Shown here one piece after another: positions 19,880 through 28,956 of a DNA stretch of 64,000 nucleotides. The notes under the pieces are model-generated. The model was not told the origin of the DNA and did no database searches. It saw only the letters and a program-made list of their open reading frames with translations. Each line of letters starts with the position of its first letter. Position 1 is the first letter of the stretch. The position numbers and the translations under genes are program-made. Source of the stretch: Clostridiales bacterium (GTDB lineage: Bacteria; Bacillota; Clostridia; Lachnospirales; Lachnospiraceae); the NCBI GenBank assembly GCA_012519695.1, contig JAAYPT010000053.1:36285-100284 (forward strand), given 5' to 3'.

Positions 19880-20380
19880 ATGAGCCAGTCTGGAGCAATG
19901 GCAGCTCAGTGGCTATTCCATGACACTGCGGAGGCAGAAGGGGAATATCAGAGACAGAATTTAAAAGAAGAGAAACGAAGGCTTGCGGAAGAGAAGCGAA
20001 AATTCGAGAAAGAAATGAGAGATTTTCGTAGCAAGAAGCAGCTGGAGGAAAAGCGTCTTGTGCAAGAACGGCAATTATTTGAAATGAAGTGGAAGATACT
20101 GGAAGAAGAATTGCAAAAACTTGCAAAAGACAAGCAAGATATGGAAATAGAGAAGGAACAATATTATAGCCAGAAAAATACAGAGACTTATACTCAAGAA
20201 ACAGGAAAAAGAATTGTGCGAGGCGAATTGTTCTTTTCAGGAGTATGCAATGAGCGAGGTTTGAAAAAACGATACAAGGATTTGATTAAGATTTTTCATC
20301 CGGATAATGCGGATGGGGATAATGATACCTTGCTTGAGATTAATCGGGAGTATGACAATTTAAGAAAAGTATTTGAGTAA
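19880..20380 (+). CDS. Coiled-coil protein with C-terminal J domain
   Basis: About 166 residues from ATG 19880, which follows AAAGGAGG. Residues ~20-110 form a highly charged Arg/Lys/Glu coiled coil. The C-terminus is a short J-like domain with an intact HPD motif (KRYKDLIKIFHPDNADGD), so it may stimulate an Hsp70. This is reversed from classical DnaJ, where the J domain is N-terminal. It has its own promoter and terminator, and dnaK/dnaJ lie 1.2 kb upstream. Function and partner are unknown; an Hsp70 co-chaperone tethered through the coiled coil is an inference. Confidence 0.75.
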   Translation: MSQSGAMAAQWLFHDTAEAEGEYQRQNLKEEKRRLAEEKRKFEKEMRDFRSKKQLEEKRLVQERQLFEMKWKILEEELQKLAKDKQDMEIEKEQYYSQKNTETYTQETGKRIVRGELFFSGVCNERGLKKRYKDLIKIFHPDNADGDNDTLLEINREYDNLRKVFE

Positions 20381-20382
20381 AC

Positions 20383-20419
20383 AAAAAGCTGATGTAGAAA
20401 ACGCTACATCAGCTTTTTT
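20383..20419. terminator. Bidirectional terminator between J-domain gene and chemoreceptor gene
   Basis: Stem AAAAAGCTGATGTAG (20383-20397) with CTACATCAGCTTTTTT (20404-20419), symmetrical and flanked by A and T runs, serving the two convergent genes. Confidence 0.88.
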
Positions 20420-20429
20420 GAATAGAAAA

Positions 20430-21872
20430 TTAGTCTTCTGTAAAGTGTGATTCTAAGTCAGAAGAAAGGTTAGAAAGAAGTTCAATCTCAGAAGAAATGT
20501 TCTTGATAGAATCATTTTGGGAAGAGATAGTTTCTGTAATATTTTGAATTGTAGCGGAATTTTCTTCCGAAGTAGCAACCAGTGTTTCAATTTCATTTTG
20601 AATATGGTTGAAATGATCCTTTACATGGTCAATGATTTGATATTCTTCAGCTACAATTTTGTTTGCATCCTCTGTGGTAAGATTGATGTTGGTAAAGACA
20701 TTTAAAAGTCCATCCACAACCTGTACACTAGAGGCAGCTTCTGTTGCGCCGGCGGTGATTTCCTTAGATACATGGCTGGTAGTATCTACTAGCCAGCTTA
20801 AAATTCCTTGGATATTATTTGCAGCTTTGGAACTTTCTTCCGACAAGCTTCGGATTTCATCGGCAACAACAGCAAATCCACGTCCGTGTTCACCGGCTCT
20901 GGCAGCTTCAATGGAAGCATTTAAGGAAAGCAAGTTAGTCTGAGAAGCAATAGAATTGATTTCATCCAAAATAGAGTTGATTTTGCTCATTTCAGTTAAA
21001 AGGGAATCTGTAGATTCTCTGGCAGCGTTTACTGTTTGTTCCATAGTAAGAATAGATTTTTTTGCGTCAGAAACAGCAACATTTCCATCAGAAACAGCAT
21101 CTTGTACCTTTTTAAATCCATCATCTAATTGAACGGCTAGTTCATGGTTGTGATTGATTTCAGCAGTAGCAGCATGAATTTTATCCATAACAATAACCGT
21201 AGCATTGGTGGTATCTTCTACCACTTGTCCCATTTGTTGCGCAGCAGAATGGACGTTGGTACTTCCATTGGCAAGCTCGTGAACAGCGGACATACTTTCG
21301 TGAATAGAAGAATTTAAGTTAGAAGAAATATGGTTGGCAACCTTTGAATTCTCCTGAACTATTTTTAAAGTGTTTTCCGTTCTTTGAACAATCTTAGAAC
21401 CGCGACTAATAGCAAAGTAAAGAAGAATAGAAGTAACAACAAATAAAACAACTTTAGTGGTTGCTCCTGCAATAGTATAATCTGATCCATCAATTACTTT
21501 TGGGTCAAATACGAGACATAAAAGTGAAATGACAGAAAAAGGAATCGAAAAATAAATAATAATATTTTGAATAAAATAGGAAGTAGTCATAGCAAGTAAT
21601 ACATAGTTTGTAATGTATGCAATAGAGTTACCACCTATAATAGAAGCGAAAATCAAAGTAGCAATTGCAGGAGGGAAAATAAGCATTAAAGCTTTTTGTG
21701 TTTCATTTAGCGGTGCAGCATAGCCAATAGTAGAAATCACACCTGCAATAAGTACGGTGAGCATTCCGGAGATACCCTTGGTAGAAAATCCAAATCCAAC
21801 TAAGGACAGGATACATAGGGCAACAATGGAGCACCAGATAATAATTAAATTGTTCTTGTGTAGTTTTTTCAT
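20430..21872 (-). CDS. Methyl-accepting chemotaxis-type receptor without HAMP or extracellular domain
   Basis: 480 residues. The first ~170 hold about five or six closely spaced membrane helices with no sizeable extracellular loop. The rest is a cytoplasmic helical signalling domain. The receptor tip that contacts CheA/CheW is well conserved ([20 protein letters not shown] then [20 protein letters not shown]). No HAMP domain is evident between membrane and signalling parts. It likely senses membrane state or a small diffusible cue, as in other multi-helix receptors; this is inference. Confidence 0.88.
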   Translation of the reverse strand: MKKLHKNNLIIIWCSIVALCILSLVGFGFSTKGISGMLTVLIAGVISTIGYAAPLNETQKALMLIFPPAIATLIFASIIGGNSIAYITNYVLLAMTTSYFIQNIIIYFSIPFSVISLLCLVFDPKVIDGSDYTIAGATTKVVLFVVTSILLYFAISRGSKIVQRTENTLKIVQENSKVANHISSNLNSSIHESMSAVHELANGSTNVHSAAQQMGQVVEDTTNATVIVMDKIHAATAEINHNHELAVQLDDGFKKVQDAVSDGNVAVSDAKKSILTMEQTVNAARESTDSLLTEMSKINSILDEINSIASQTNLLSLNASIEAARAGEHGRGFAVVADEIRSLSEESSKAANNIQGILSWLVDTTSHVSKEITAGATEAASSVQVVDGLLNVFTNINLTTEDANKIVAEEYQIIDHVKDHFNHIQNEIETLVATSEENSATIQNITETISSQNDSIKNISSEIELLSNLSSDLESHFTED

Positions 21873-21944
21873 AATAAATAATCTCCTCTTCTTTAGAAAA
21901 ACGATTACATGCTTGGGGGTTACAAAAATAAAAATCTGGTTCCT

Positions 21945-21973
21945 ATTATAGTAGCCATACGGAAATAAAACAA
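21945..21973 (-). promoter_or_regulatory. Probable sigma-A promoter of the chemoreceptor gene
   Basis: On the minus strand TTGTTT (21973-21968), 17-base spacer, TATAAT (21950-21945). I see no sigma-D-type motility promoter. Confidence 0.5.
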
Positions 21974-21991
21974 GGTGTTTTTGGTGATTTC

Positions 21992-22020
21992 TTGCTTTTT
22001 CCGGGAAGGTATGGTACTAT
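21992..22020 (+). promoter_or_regulatory. Candidate promoter for prmA-rsmE
   Basis: TTGCTT (21992-21997), 17-base spacer, TACTAT (22015-22020), 54 bases before the prmA ATG. Confidence 0.5.
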
Positions 22021-22074
22021 TATGAATAGTTTTGTCCGTTAATCATAAATTTTAGGAAGTAAGAGGAAAAGAGA

Positions 22075-23028
22075 ATGAAGTGGAGTAAATATACCATTAA
22101 GACCACAACAGAAGCAGAAGATTTTGTAAGCAGTATGTTAGCTGATTTGGGTGTAGAAGGTGTGGAAATAGAAGACAATGTACCATTATCCTTAGAGGAT
22201 AAGGGAGAAATGTTTATAGATATTCTTCCGGAACTTCCACCAGATGAAGGAATCGGCTATGTGAGCTTTTTCTTAGATTCTGATGACGATAATGAAGAAT
22301 TACTTGCAAAGGTCAAGGAAGAATTGGAGAACCTTCGCGTTTTTGTAGAAGTGGGAGAAGGAACTATTACAGAAAGTGAAACCGAAGATAAGGATTGGAT
22401 TAACAATTGGAAACAGTATTTTAAATCCTTTGCCATTGAAGATGTTTTCATCAAACCGACTTGGGAAGAAATGCCGAAAGATGCCAATTATGAATGTACC
22501 ATTGAGATAGATCCGGGAGCATCTTTTGGAACAGGAAAGCATGAGACAACTCAGCTTTGTATCCGTCAGTTACGCAAATATATGAAGGACGGAGATAAGG
22601 TATTAGACGTAGGATGCGGAAGTGGAATCTTATCTATTGTATGTCTAAAACTTGGAGCAGGACATGTAGTAGGAACAGATATCGATCCTATTTGTATGGA
22701 TTCTGCAAAGGAAAATATGAAAGTAAATCACTTAGAAGAAAATCTGTTTGATTTCTATCATGGAAACCTTATTGATGACAAAGAGTTACAGGAAACAGTA
22801 GGAACAGAATGTTACGATATTGTAGTTGCAAATATTTTAGCAGAAGTAATTATTCCCATGGCACCGGTAATCCCTGCAAGATTAAAAAAAGGTGGAATTT
22901 TTATAACATCCGGAATCATTGATTTCAAAGAACAGGTAGTAAGAGAAGCGATAGAAGCCCAGGGAATTGAAATCTTAGAAATCAATCATCAGGGAGAATG
23001 GGTCAATATTACGGCAAGAAAGAACTAG
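22075..23028 (+). CDS. prmA: Ribosomal protein L11 methyltransferase
   Basis: 317 residues. The N-terminal substrate-recognition domain is followed by a class I methyltransferase fold with DPGASFGTGKHETTQLC, LDVGCGSGILSI and the catalytic-core VVANILAEV. PrmA trimethylates lysines and the N-terminus of L11. It starts behind AAGAGGAAAAGAG and is followed after 26 bases by rsmE, the standard prmA-rsmE pairing downstream of dnaJ in Firmicutes. Confidence 0.95.
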   Translation: MKWSKYTIKTTTEAEDFVSSMLADLGVEGVEIEDNVPLSLEDKGEMFIDILPELPPDEGIGYVSFFLDSDDDNEELLAKVKEELENLRVFVEVGEGTITESETEDKDWINNWKQYFKSFAIEDVFIKPTWEEMPKDANYECTIEIDPGASFGTGKHETTQLCIRQLRKYMKDGDKVLDVGCGSGILSIVCLKLGAGHVVGTDIDPICMDSAKENMKVNHLEENLFDFYHGNLIDDKELQETVGTECYDIVVANILAEVIIPMAPVIPARLKKGGIFITSGIIDFKEQVVREAIEAQGIEILEINHQGEWVNITARKN

Positions 23029-23054
23029 GTCAGCGAAGACAGTAGGAGAGAAGC

Positions 23055-23786
23055 ATGTTTCAGTTTTTTGTAGAGCCAGAGCAGATTCGGGAAGATATTG
23101 TAATAATAACAGGCAGTGATGTAAATCATATTCGCAATGTTTTACGCATGAAGCCAGGAGAACAGGTTCGAATTAGCGATAATTGTGGCGGTGACTATTT
23201 GTGTGAGATTCAGGAAATAACAGCAGAACAGGTAGCACTTCATATATTAGAAACTTGTGCGAATACGGAACTTCCGGTGAAAGTCACATTGTATCAGGGA
23301 CTGCCCAAAAGCGATAAAATGGAATTAATTATTCAAAAGGCAGTAGAACTGGGAGTGAGTGAAATCGTACCGGTTTCCATGAAAAACTGTGTAGTAAAAC
23401 TAGACGAGAAAAAAGCTAAATCTAAGCAGAGTCGTTGGCAGAGTATTGCAGAAAGTGCCGCAAAGCAGTCAAAGCGAAGTGTAATTCCTACAGTGGGAGA
23501 TGTAATAACTTTTGCACAGGCAGTAGAACAGGCAAAAAATATGGATGTACGTCTGGTGCCTTATGAACAGGAACGAGGAATGGCATATACCAGAGCGAGC
23601 CTTGGCAGTATAAAAAAAGGTGATGAAGTGGCAATTTTTATAGGACCGGAGGGTGGATTTGCACCTTCAGAAATAGAACTGGTAAGAGATGATATGAAGT
23701 TGATTTCTCTGGGAAATCGTATTTTAAGAACAGAAACAGCAGGACTTGCAACCCTTGCTATGTTGATTTTTGCAATAGAAGATTAG
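23055..23786 (+). CDS. rsmE: 16S rRNA m3U1498 methyltransferase RsmE
   Basis: 243 residues. N-terminal PUA-like domain (HIRNVLRMKPGEQVRISD), then a SPOUT knot fold with KSDKMELIIQKAVELGV, IGPEGGFAPSE and the C-terminal LGNRILRTETAGLATLAML. It methylates N3 of U1498 in the 30S decoding region. It lies in one transcription unit with prmA and probably with the cysteine desulfurase gene 14 bases downstream. Confidence 0.95.
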   Translation: MFQFFVEPEQIREDIVIITGSDVNHIRNVLRMKPGEQVRISDNCGGDYLCEIQEITAEQVALHILETCANTELPVKVTLYQGLPKSDKMELIIQKAVELGVSEIVPVSMKNCVVKLDEKKAKSKQSRWQSIAESAAKQSKRSVIPTVGDVITFAQAVEQAKNMDVRLVPYEQERGMAYTRASLGSIKKGDEVAIFIGPEGGFAPSEIELVRDDMKLISLGNRILRTETAGLATLAMLIFAIED

Positions 23787-23800
23787 AAAGAGTGAATAGA

Positions 23801-24955
23801 ATGGAAGCATATTTTGATAATTCGGCAACTACAAAATGTTCTGCAAAAGCAGTAGAACTTATGACAAAAGTGCTGTTGGAGGATTATGGAAATCCATCTT
23901 CTTTACATTTAAAGGGCGTAGATGCAGAAGATTATATCAAAGAGGCACGAAACCGAATTTGTAAGACAATGAAAATCAATGAGAATGAATTGATTTTTAC
24001 TTCTGGTGGAACAGAATCGAACAACTTGGCAATCATAGGTGCGGCTATGGCAAATAAGCGTAGCGGAAAACATCTGATTACGACCAAAATAGAACATGCA
24101 GCTGTAGGAAGTCCTATGAAGTTCTTAGAAGAACAGGGATTTACAGTGACATATTTGGACGTGGATAAAGACGGAATCATTTCTCTGGAAGAATTAGAAC
24201 AGGCAATTACACCGGAAACCATATTGGTATCTATTATGTATGTAAACAATGAAATCGGTGCAGTAGAGCCTATTGAAGAAGCTGCTAAAATCATAAAAGA
24301 GAAAAATCCAAATACATTGTTTCATGTAGATGCGATTCAGGCATATGGAAAATATCAGATTTATCCAAAGCGTATGGGAATTGATATGATGTCTGTAAGC
24401 GGACATAAGATTCATGGACCAAAGGGAATCGGATTTTTGTATGTAAAAGAAAAAACAAAGCTAAAACCGATTATATATGGCGGAGGACAACAAAAAGGAA
24501 TGCGTTCAGGAACAGAAAATGTTCCGGGAGCAGCAGGACTTGGACAGGCTGCTATGGAAGCATATGAGAACTTTGCTGAGAAGCAGAATTATTTATATGA
24601 GTTAAAACAGGCGTTCATCGAAGGAATTGAAGAGTTTGAATGGGCACATGTAAATGGAAAGACGGGAAGAGACAGTGCACCACATATTGTAAGTGTCAGC
24701 TTTGATAATGTTCGTAGTGAAGTGCTACTTCATACATTGGAAGATAGAAATATTTTTGTTTCAGCAGGAAGCGCATGTTCTTCCAATAAACCGGCGGTAA
24801 GCGCAACATTACAGGCGATTAAAGTAAAAAAGGAATACTTGGATTCTACGGTGCGATTTAGTTTTTCTACAGAAAATACCATGGACGAAGTAGATTATTG
24901 CTTGGAAGTGTTAGGAGAAATTGTACCGGTATTACGAAGATATACACGTCATTAG
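23801..24955 (+). CDS. Cysteine desulfurase (NifS/IscS family)
   Basis: 384 residues, fold-type I PLP enzyme. Motifs: YFDNSATT at the start, TSGGTESNNLAI, the PLP lysine in SGHKIHGPKG, and the catalytic cysteine loop SAGSACSSNKPA. It converts cysteine to alanine with persulfide transfer. Directly downstream is thiI, whose Firmicutes forms lack a rhodanese domain and receive sulfur from a dedicated desulfurase (NifZ in B. subtilis). Sulfur supply for tRNA 4-thiouridine is therefore the likely role. Start ATG 23801; GTG 23792 is an in-frame alternative without a better ribosome-binding site. Confidence 0.92.
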   Translation: MEAYFDNSATTKCSAKAVELMTKVLLEDYGNPSSLHLKGVDAEDYIKEARNRICKTMKINENELIFTSGGTESNNLAIIGAAMANKRSGKHLITTKIEHAAVGSPMKFLEEQGFTVTYLDVDKDGIISLEELEQAITPETILVSIMYVNNEIGAVEPIEEAAKIIKEKNPNTLFHVDAIQAYGKYQIYPKRMGIDMMSVSGHKIHGPKGIGFLYVKEKTKLKPIIYGGGQQKGMRSGTENVPGAAGLGQAAMEAYENFAEKQNYLYELKQAFIEGIEEFEWAHVNGKTGRDSAPHIVSVSFDNVRSEVLLHTLEDRNIFVSAGSACSSNKPAVSATLQAIKVKKEYLDSTVRFSFSTENTMDEVDYCLEVLGEIVPVLRRYTRH

Positions 24956-25020
24956 AAGCACCCTTCGGGTATACCTGTATGGCGTTGAAAGCACGCCGAT
25001 ATAGTAGAAAGGAAAGAAAT

Positions 25021-26208
25021 ATGTTTAAAGCATTTTTAATTAAGTATGGAGAAATTGGAATCAAAGGGAAAAACCGCCATTTATTCGAAGATGCCTTAGT
25101 GCATCAGATAAAATATGCACTTAAGCCGGTGGATGGTGAATTTCTGATTACAAAAGAGCAGGGACGTATCTATATTGAAACATTAAGTGACTATGATTAT
25201 GAAGAAACCATGGAGAGCCTGCAAAGAGTATTTGGTATTGTAGGAATCTGTCCGGTTGTTCAGGTGGAAGATGAAGGATTTGAAAAATTAGCTGCGGATG
25301 TAATTGATTATATCAATAAACGTTATCCGGATAAAAAGAAAACCTTTAAGGTAAATGCAAGAAGAGCAAGAAAGAATTATCCTATGACATCCATGGAATT
25401 AAATGCAGCGTTGGGAGAAAAAATCTTAGATGCATTTCCTGAAATGACAGTAGATGTACACAATCCGGATATTATGTTGAATATTGAGATTCGTAAGCAA
25501 ATCAATATTTATTCTGAAATTATTCCGGGACCTGGAGGAATGCCGGTAGGAACCAACGGAAAAGGAATGTTATTACTATCCGGTGGAATTGACAGTCCGG
25601 TTGCAGGATATATGGTAGCAAAACGTGGCGTAAAAATTGATGCAGTATATTTCCATGCACCACCATATACCAGTGAACGAGCAAAACAAAAGGTAGTAGA
25701 TTTGGCAAAAATCGTAGCAAGATATACCGGACCAATTCATTTAAAGGTGGTTAATTTTACAGATATTCAGTTGTATATCTATGAAAAATGCCCACATGAT
25801 GAATTAACCATTATCATGCGCCGTTATATGATGAAAATAGCAGAACATTTTGCAAAAGAGACAGGTTCTTTAGGATTGATTACCGGAGAAAGTATTGGAC
25901 AGGTAGCAAGCCAGACCATGCATTCTTTAGCAGCAACCAATGAAGTATGTACCATGCCGGTATATCGTCCGTTGATTGGATTTGACAAACAGGAGATTAT
26001 AGAAGTATCGGAAAAAATCGGAACCTATGAAACTTCGATTTTACCATTTGAAGATTGCTGTACAATTTTCGTGGCAAAGCATCCGGTGACAAAACCAAAT
26101 GTCAATATTATTAAACGTTCTGAAACAAAACTTGCAGAAAAAATTGATGAAATGATGAAAGAAGCTATTGAAACAGCAGAGACCATTGTGGTAGAAGGAG
26201 AACTGTAA
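25021..26208 (+). CDS. thiI: tRNA 4-thiouridine synthetase ThiI
   Basis: About 395 residues: a ferredoxin-like N-terminal domain, THUMP domain (residues ~60-165), and an ATP pyrophosphatase domain with PP-loop LLLSGGIDSPVAGYM and the cysteine-bearing FEDCCTIF region. It has no C-terminal rhodanese domain, as usual in Firmicutes. It adenylates U8 of tRNA and installs sulfur. Start ATG 25021 follows GAAAGGAAAGAAAT; an upstream in-frame extension to 24898 overlaps the previous gene and is rejected. Confidence 0.95.
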   Translation: MFKAFLIKYGEIGIKGKNRHLFEDALVHQIKYALKPVDGEFLITKEQGRIYIETLSDYDYEETMESLQRVFGIVGICPVVQVEDEGFEKLAADVIDYINKRYPDKKKTFKVNARRARKNYPMTSMELNAALGEKILDAFPEMTVDVHNPDIMLNIEIRKQINIYSEIIPGPGGMPVGTNGKGMLLLSGGIDSPVAGYMVAKRGVKIDAVYFHAPPYTSERAKQKVVDLAKIVARYTGPIHLKVVNFTDIQLYIYEKCPHDELTIIMRRYMMKIAEHFAKETGSLGLITGESIGQVASQTMHSLAATNEVCTMPVYRPLIGFDKQEIIEVSEKIGTYETSILPFEDCCTIFVAKHPVTKPNVNIIKRSETKLAEKIDEMMKEAIETAETIVVEGEL

Positions 26209-26252
26209 GAAATACCCTTTGTTGCGGGTTTTTCAAGTTCTGCGTAAAAGAA

Positions 26253-26295
26253 AAGGGTTATCACACAAGCAATATTGCAAAATGTGACAACCCTT
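26253..26295 (-). terminator. Terminator of the HPr-like gene, possibly bidirectional
   Basis: Stem AAGGGTTATCACA (26253-26265) with TGTGACAACCCTT (26283-26295), one mismatch. On the minus strand it is followed by TTCTTTT, so it primarily ends the minus-strand gene. Confidence 0.75.
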
Positions 26296-26309
26296 ATCAA
26301 ATGCGAAAT

Positions 26310-26546
26310 CTAAACCATGTAAGGTTTTAAAATCTCTAAAATTTCATCCATGTTTGCTTCAGAATCAGCATGAATTGCTAAATCGATTGGCTTGGATAAA
26401 TCTAAACTGAAGATACCCATAATGGACTTTGCATCAATGACATATCTTCCGGAAATTAAATCAAAGTCAGTTTCGAACTGAGTGATTGCGTTTACGAAAG
26501 ATTTTACTTTGTCAATAGAATTTAAAGAAATCTGTACTGTTTTCAT
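26310..26546 (-). CDS. HPr-like protein lacking the phosphoaccepting histidine
   Basis: 78 residues with the HPr fold pattern and the conserved Ser-46 region (KSIMGIFSLDLS), the target of HPr kinase in Firmicutes. The segment that carries His15 in true HPr (GIHARPA) is replaced by NSIDKVKSFVNAI, with no histidine, so it cannot act in PTS phosphotransfer. The situation is parallel to B. subtilis Crh, which has Gln at position 15 and only a regulatory serine, but orthology is not implied. It is monocistronic, with its own promoter and terminator. Confidence 0.82.
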   Translation of the reverse strand: MKTVQISLNSIDKVKSFVNAITQFETDFDLISGRYVIDAKSIMGIFSLDLSKPIDLAIHADSEANMDEILEILKPYMV

Positions 26547-26606
26547 GTAAAAGCCTCCTTCATTATAATTGATAATATATTTGAAAAGATATCAAATATT
26601 TTCTTT

Positions 26607-26635
26607 ATAGTATCGTCTTTTGAATGAAAAGTCAA
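26607..26635 (-). promoter_or_regulatory. Sigma-A promoter of the HPr-like gene
   Basis: On the minus strand TTGACT (26635-26630), 17-base spacer, TACTAT (26612-26607). I saw no clear cre site in the 26547-26773 gap. Confidence 0.65.
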
Positions 26636-26773
26636 TAGCACCATAACCAATTTAAAGAAAGAAAAAAGGCGGATTTTTCGGCAGATTTACTCAAATATAA
26701 ATTTAGCAACAAAAACATTAAATTTATCTGGAATACAAGCAGAAAAAATAAGAAAAAGAGAGGAAGCTGTGAA

Positions 26774-28081
26774 ATGAAAAAAGCAGCATTACACAATCTT
26801 GGATGTAAGGTAAATGCTTATGAGACGGAAAGTATGCAGCAGTTGTTAGAAGAAGCAGGATATGAAATTGTACCCTTCGACCAAAAGGCAGATGTGTATG
26901 TAATTAATACCTGTTCTGTAACAAATATTGCAGACAGAAAATCACGGCAAATGCTTCATCGGGCGAAAAAAATGAATCCGGACAGTGTGGTAGTGGCAGC
27001 AGGATGTTATGTGCAAACTTCAAGGGAACAGGCAGAAGCAGACGAAGCTATTGATATTCTGATTGGAAATAATAAAAAGCATGAACTTCCAAAACTTTTG
27101 GAACAATTTTTCGCAAAGGAAAATGAAAAAACAACAGAAGTAGAAGATATTGCAAAAGATAGATCTTACGAGACATTAAATTTAAGTAAGACCGCAGAAC
27201 ATACCAGAGCTTTTATAAAAGTGCAGGATGGATGTAACCAGTTTTGCAGTTATTGTATCATTCCTTATGCAAGAGGAAGAGTCAGAAGCAGAGAATTATC
27301 AGATGTTTTAAGAGAAGTAAAAACATTAGCGCAAAATGGTTATCGTGAAATAGTATTAACAGGAATACATTTAAGCTCCTATGGGGTAGATATCAACGAG
27401 ACACTGCTGCATTTAATACAGGAAGTACATGAAATTCAGGGGATTGAACGGATTCGTTTAGGTTCCTTAGAGCCAAAGATTGTAACAGAGGAATTTGCAA
27501 AAAGTTTGTCAGAGCTTCCGAAAGTATGTCCGCATTTTCATTTATCATTGCAGAGTGGATGCGATACTACCTTAAAGAGAATGAACCGAAAGTATACTTG
27601 TGAAGAGTATGCATTAGGCTGTGAATTCTTACGAAAGTATTTTGAACATCCGGCAATTACCACAGACGTTATTGTTGGATTTCCGGGAGAAACAGAAGAA
27701 GAATTTGAGACAACCAGAAAATTTTTAAAAAGCATTGATTTTTTTGAAATTCATATTTTCAAATATTCTGTGCGAAAAGGAACAAAGGCAGCAGAAATGA
27801 AAGACCAGGTGCCGGAAGAAATAAAGACACAAAGAAGTGATAAATTATTTGAAGATTTAGCACCGATGAATCGTGAATTTTTAGAATGGCATATTGGAAA
27901 AAAAGCAGAAGTTCTAATGGAGGAAAAAGTAATCTTCAGTGGCAAAGAATATTTCATGGGACATACCAAAGAATATGTAAAAATAGCGGTTCCTTATAAA
28001 GAAAATTTAGAAAATAAATTAGTAACAGGAACGGTAAAAGGAATATTAAAAGAGCATATCTTATGGATGGAAGAAAATTAA
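26774..28081 (+). CDS. mtaB: tRNA t6A37 methylthiotransferase MtaB
   Basis: 435 residues. N-terminal UPF0004 domain with cluster cysteines in LGCKVNAYE, NTCSVTN and AAGCYVQ; a radical SAM core with CNQFCSYCIIPYARG; a C-terminal TRAM-like domain. The KVNAYE form of the first motif separates MtaB from MiaB and RimO. It converts t6A to ms2t6A at position 37. It is the yqeV equivalent that follows rsmE in B. subtilis; here four genes are inserted between. Confidence 0.94.
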   Translation: MKKAALHNLGCKVNAYETESMQQLLEEAGYEIVPFDQKADVYVINTCSVTNIADRKSRQMLHRAKKMNPDSVVVAAGCYVQTSREQAEADEAIDILIGNNKKHELPKLLEQFFAKENEKTTEVEDIAKDRSYETLNLSKTAEHTRAFIKVQDGCNQFCSYCIIPYARGRVRSRELSDVLREVKTLAQNGYREIVLTGIHLSSYGVDINETLLHLIQEVHEIQGIERIRLGSLEPKIVTEEFAKSLSELPKVCPHFHLSLQSGCDTTLKRMNRKYTCEEYALGCEFLRKYFEHPAITTDVIVGFPGETEEEFETTRKFLKSIDFFEIHIFKYSVRKGTKAAEMKDQVPEEIKTQRSDKLFEDLAPMNREFLEWHIGKKAEVLMEEKVIFSGKEYFMGHTKEYVKIAVPYKENLENKLVTGTVKGILKEHILWMEEN

Positions 28082-28167
28082 CGTTGAATTTTCTAACCAT
28101 ATATATTAAAATAGATAATAGAAATATTTTTTAGAACGAAAGAGCAATAAATTAAGGGCGTGAAATT

Positions 28168-28431
28168 ATGCAGGATAAAAGTAATACACAATATTTTAAA
28201 GTGGAAAAAGAGCAGCAGATAAAAGTTGATGAAGTGCTGGAAATCGTATATAGTGCGTTAAAAGAAAAGGGATATAATCCGGTGAACCAGATTGTGGGTT
28301 ATATTATGTCAGGAGACCCTACTTACATTACCAGTCACAAGAATGCCAGAAGTCTGATTATGAAAGTAGAAAGAGACGAATTGGTAGAAGAGATTCTGCG
28401 GCAATACATTAAAAGTAATTCCTGGGAGTAG
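28168..28431 (+). CDS. ireB: IreB-family regulatory phosphoprotein (UPF0297)
   Basis: 87 residues, with the conserved [20 protein letters not shown] and SHKNARSLI. Enterococcal IreB is a small dimeric substrate of the IreK Ser/Thr kinase affecting cephalosporin resistance. The family is nearly always followed by ruvX and a DUF1292 gene, exactly as here. The N-terminal Thr/Ser residues before KVEKEQQ are candidate phosphosites by analogy only. Confidence 0.93.
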   Translation: MQDKSNTQYFKVEKEQQIKVDEVLEIVYSALKEKGYNPVNQIVGYIMSGDPTYITSHKNARSLIMKVERDELVEEILRQYIKSNSWE

Positions 28432-28434
28432 GAG

Positions 28435-28472
28435 GAACGCCATGAAACAGAGTTTCATATAGGAATGCGTTC
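28435..28472 (+). other. Stem-loop containing a six-codon micro-ORF
   Basis: Between ireB and ruvX, GAACGC (28435-28440) can pair with GCGTTC (28467-28472), and inside it ATGAAAC-AGA-GTTTCAT forms a perfect 7-bp hairpin. The hairpin encodes ATG AAA CAG AGT TTC ATA TAG just after AGGAGG, a possible leader peptide. Confidence 0.4.
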
Positions 28473-28494
28473 TGATTTTGGTAGGAGGAAATAT

Positions 28495-28926
28495 ATGCGA
28501 ATTATGGGACTGGACTTTGGTTCCAAGACAGTAGGTGTTGCGGTAAGTGATGCCTTATTAATAACTGCCCAGGGAGTAGAAATCGTACGTCGAAAGTCAC
28601 CTGGAAAGCTTCGACAGACCCTTGCAAGAATACAGGAATTGGTGGAAGAATATCAGGTAGATAAGATTGTACTTGGATTTCCAAAGAATATGAACAATAC
28701 CGAAGGGGAACGTTGTGAGAAGACCTTAGAGTTTAAAGAGATGTTAGAAAAGCGATGCGGATTAGAGGTCGTTTTATGGGACGAGAGGCTTACAACTGTT
28801 GCAGCAGATCGTGCTATGATGGAAGGCGGAATACGCAGAGAAGAACGGAAACAGTATGTAGATAAACTGGCGGCAGTATTCATTTTGCAGGGATATTTGG
28901 ACTCTCAGGCATTTGAAAAGAAATAA
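28495..28926 (+). CDS. ruvX: RuvX/YqgF RNase H-fold nuclease
   Basis: 143 residues. RNase H-like fold with N-terminal [17 protein letters not shown] carrying the first catalytic aspartate, [13 protein letters not shown], and DERLTTVAA. Members act in pre-16S rRNA 5' processing (E. coli YqgF) and are also described as putative Holliday junction resolvases. Start ATG 28495 follows GTAGGAGGAAAT; an upstream in-frame ATG at 28465 overlaps the hairpin and has no ribosome-binding site. It is part of the ireB-ruvX-DUF1292 module. Confidence 0.93.
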   Translation: MRIMGLDFGSKTVGVAVSDALLITAQGVEIVRRKSPGKLRQTLARIQELVEEYQVDKIVLGFPKNMNNTEGERCEKTLEFKEMLEKRCGLEVVLWDERLTTVAADRAMMEGGIRREERKQYVDKLAAVFILQGYLDSQAFEKK

Positions 28927-28956
28927 TTTGGAAAGATAGAATAAGAGGAATAAAAT

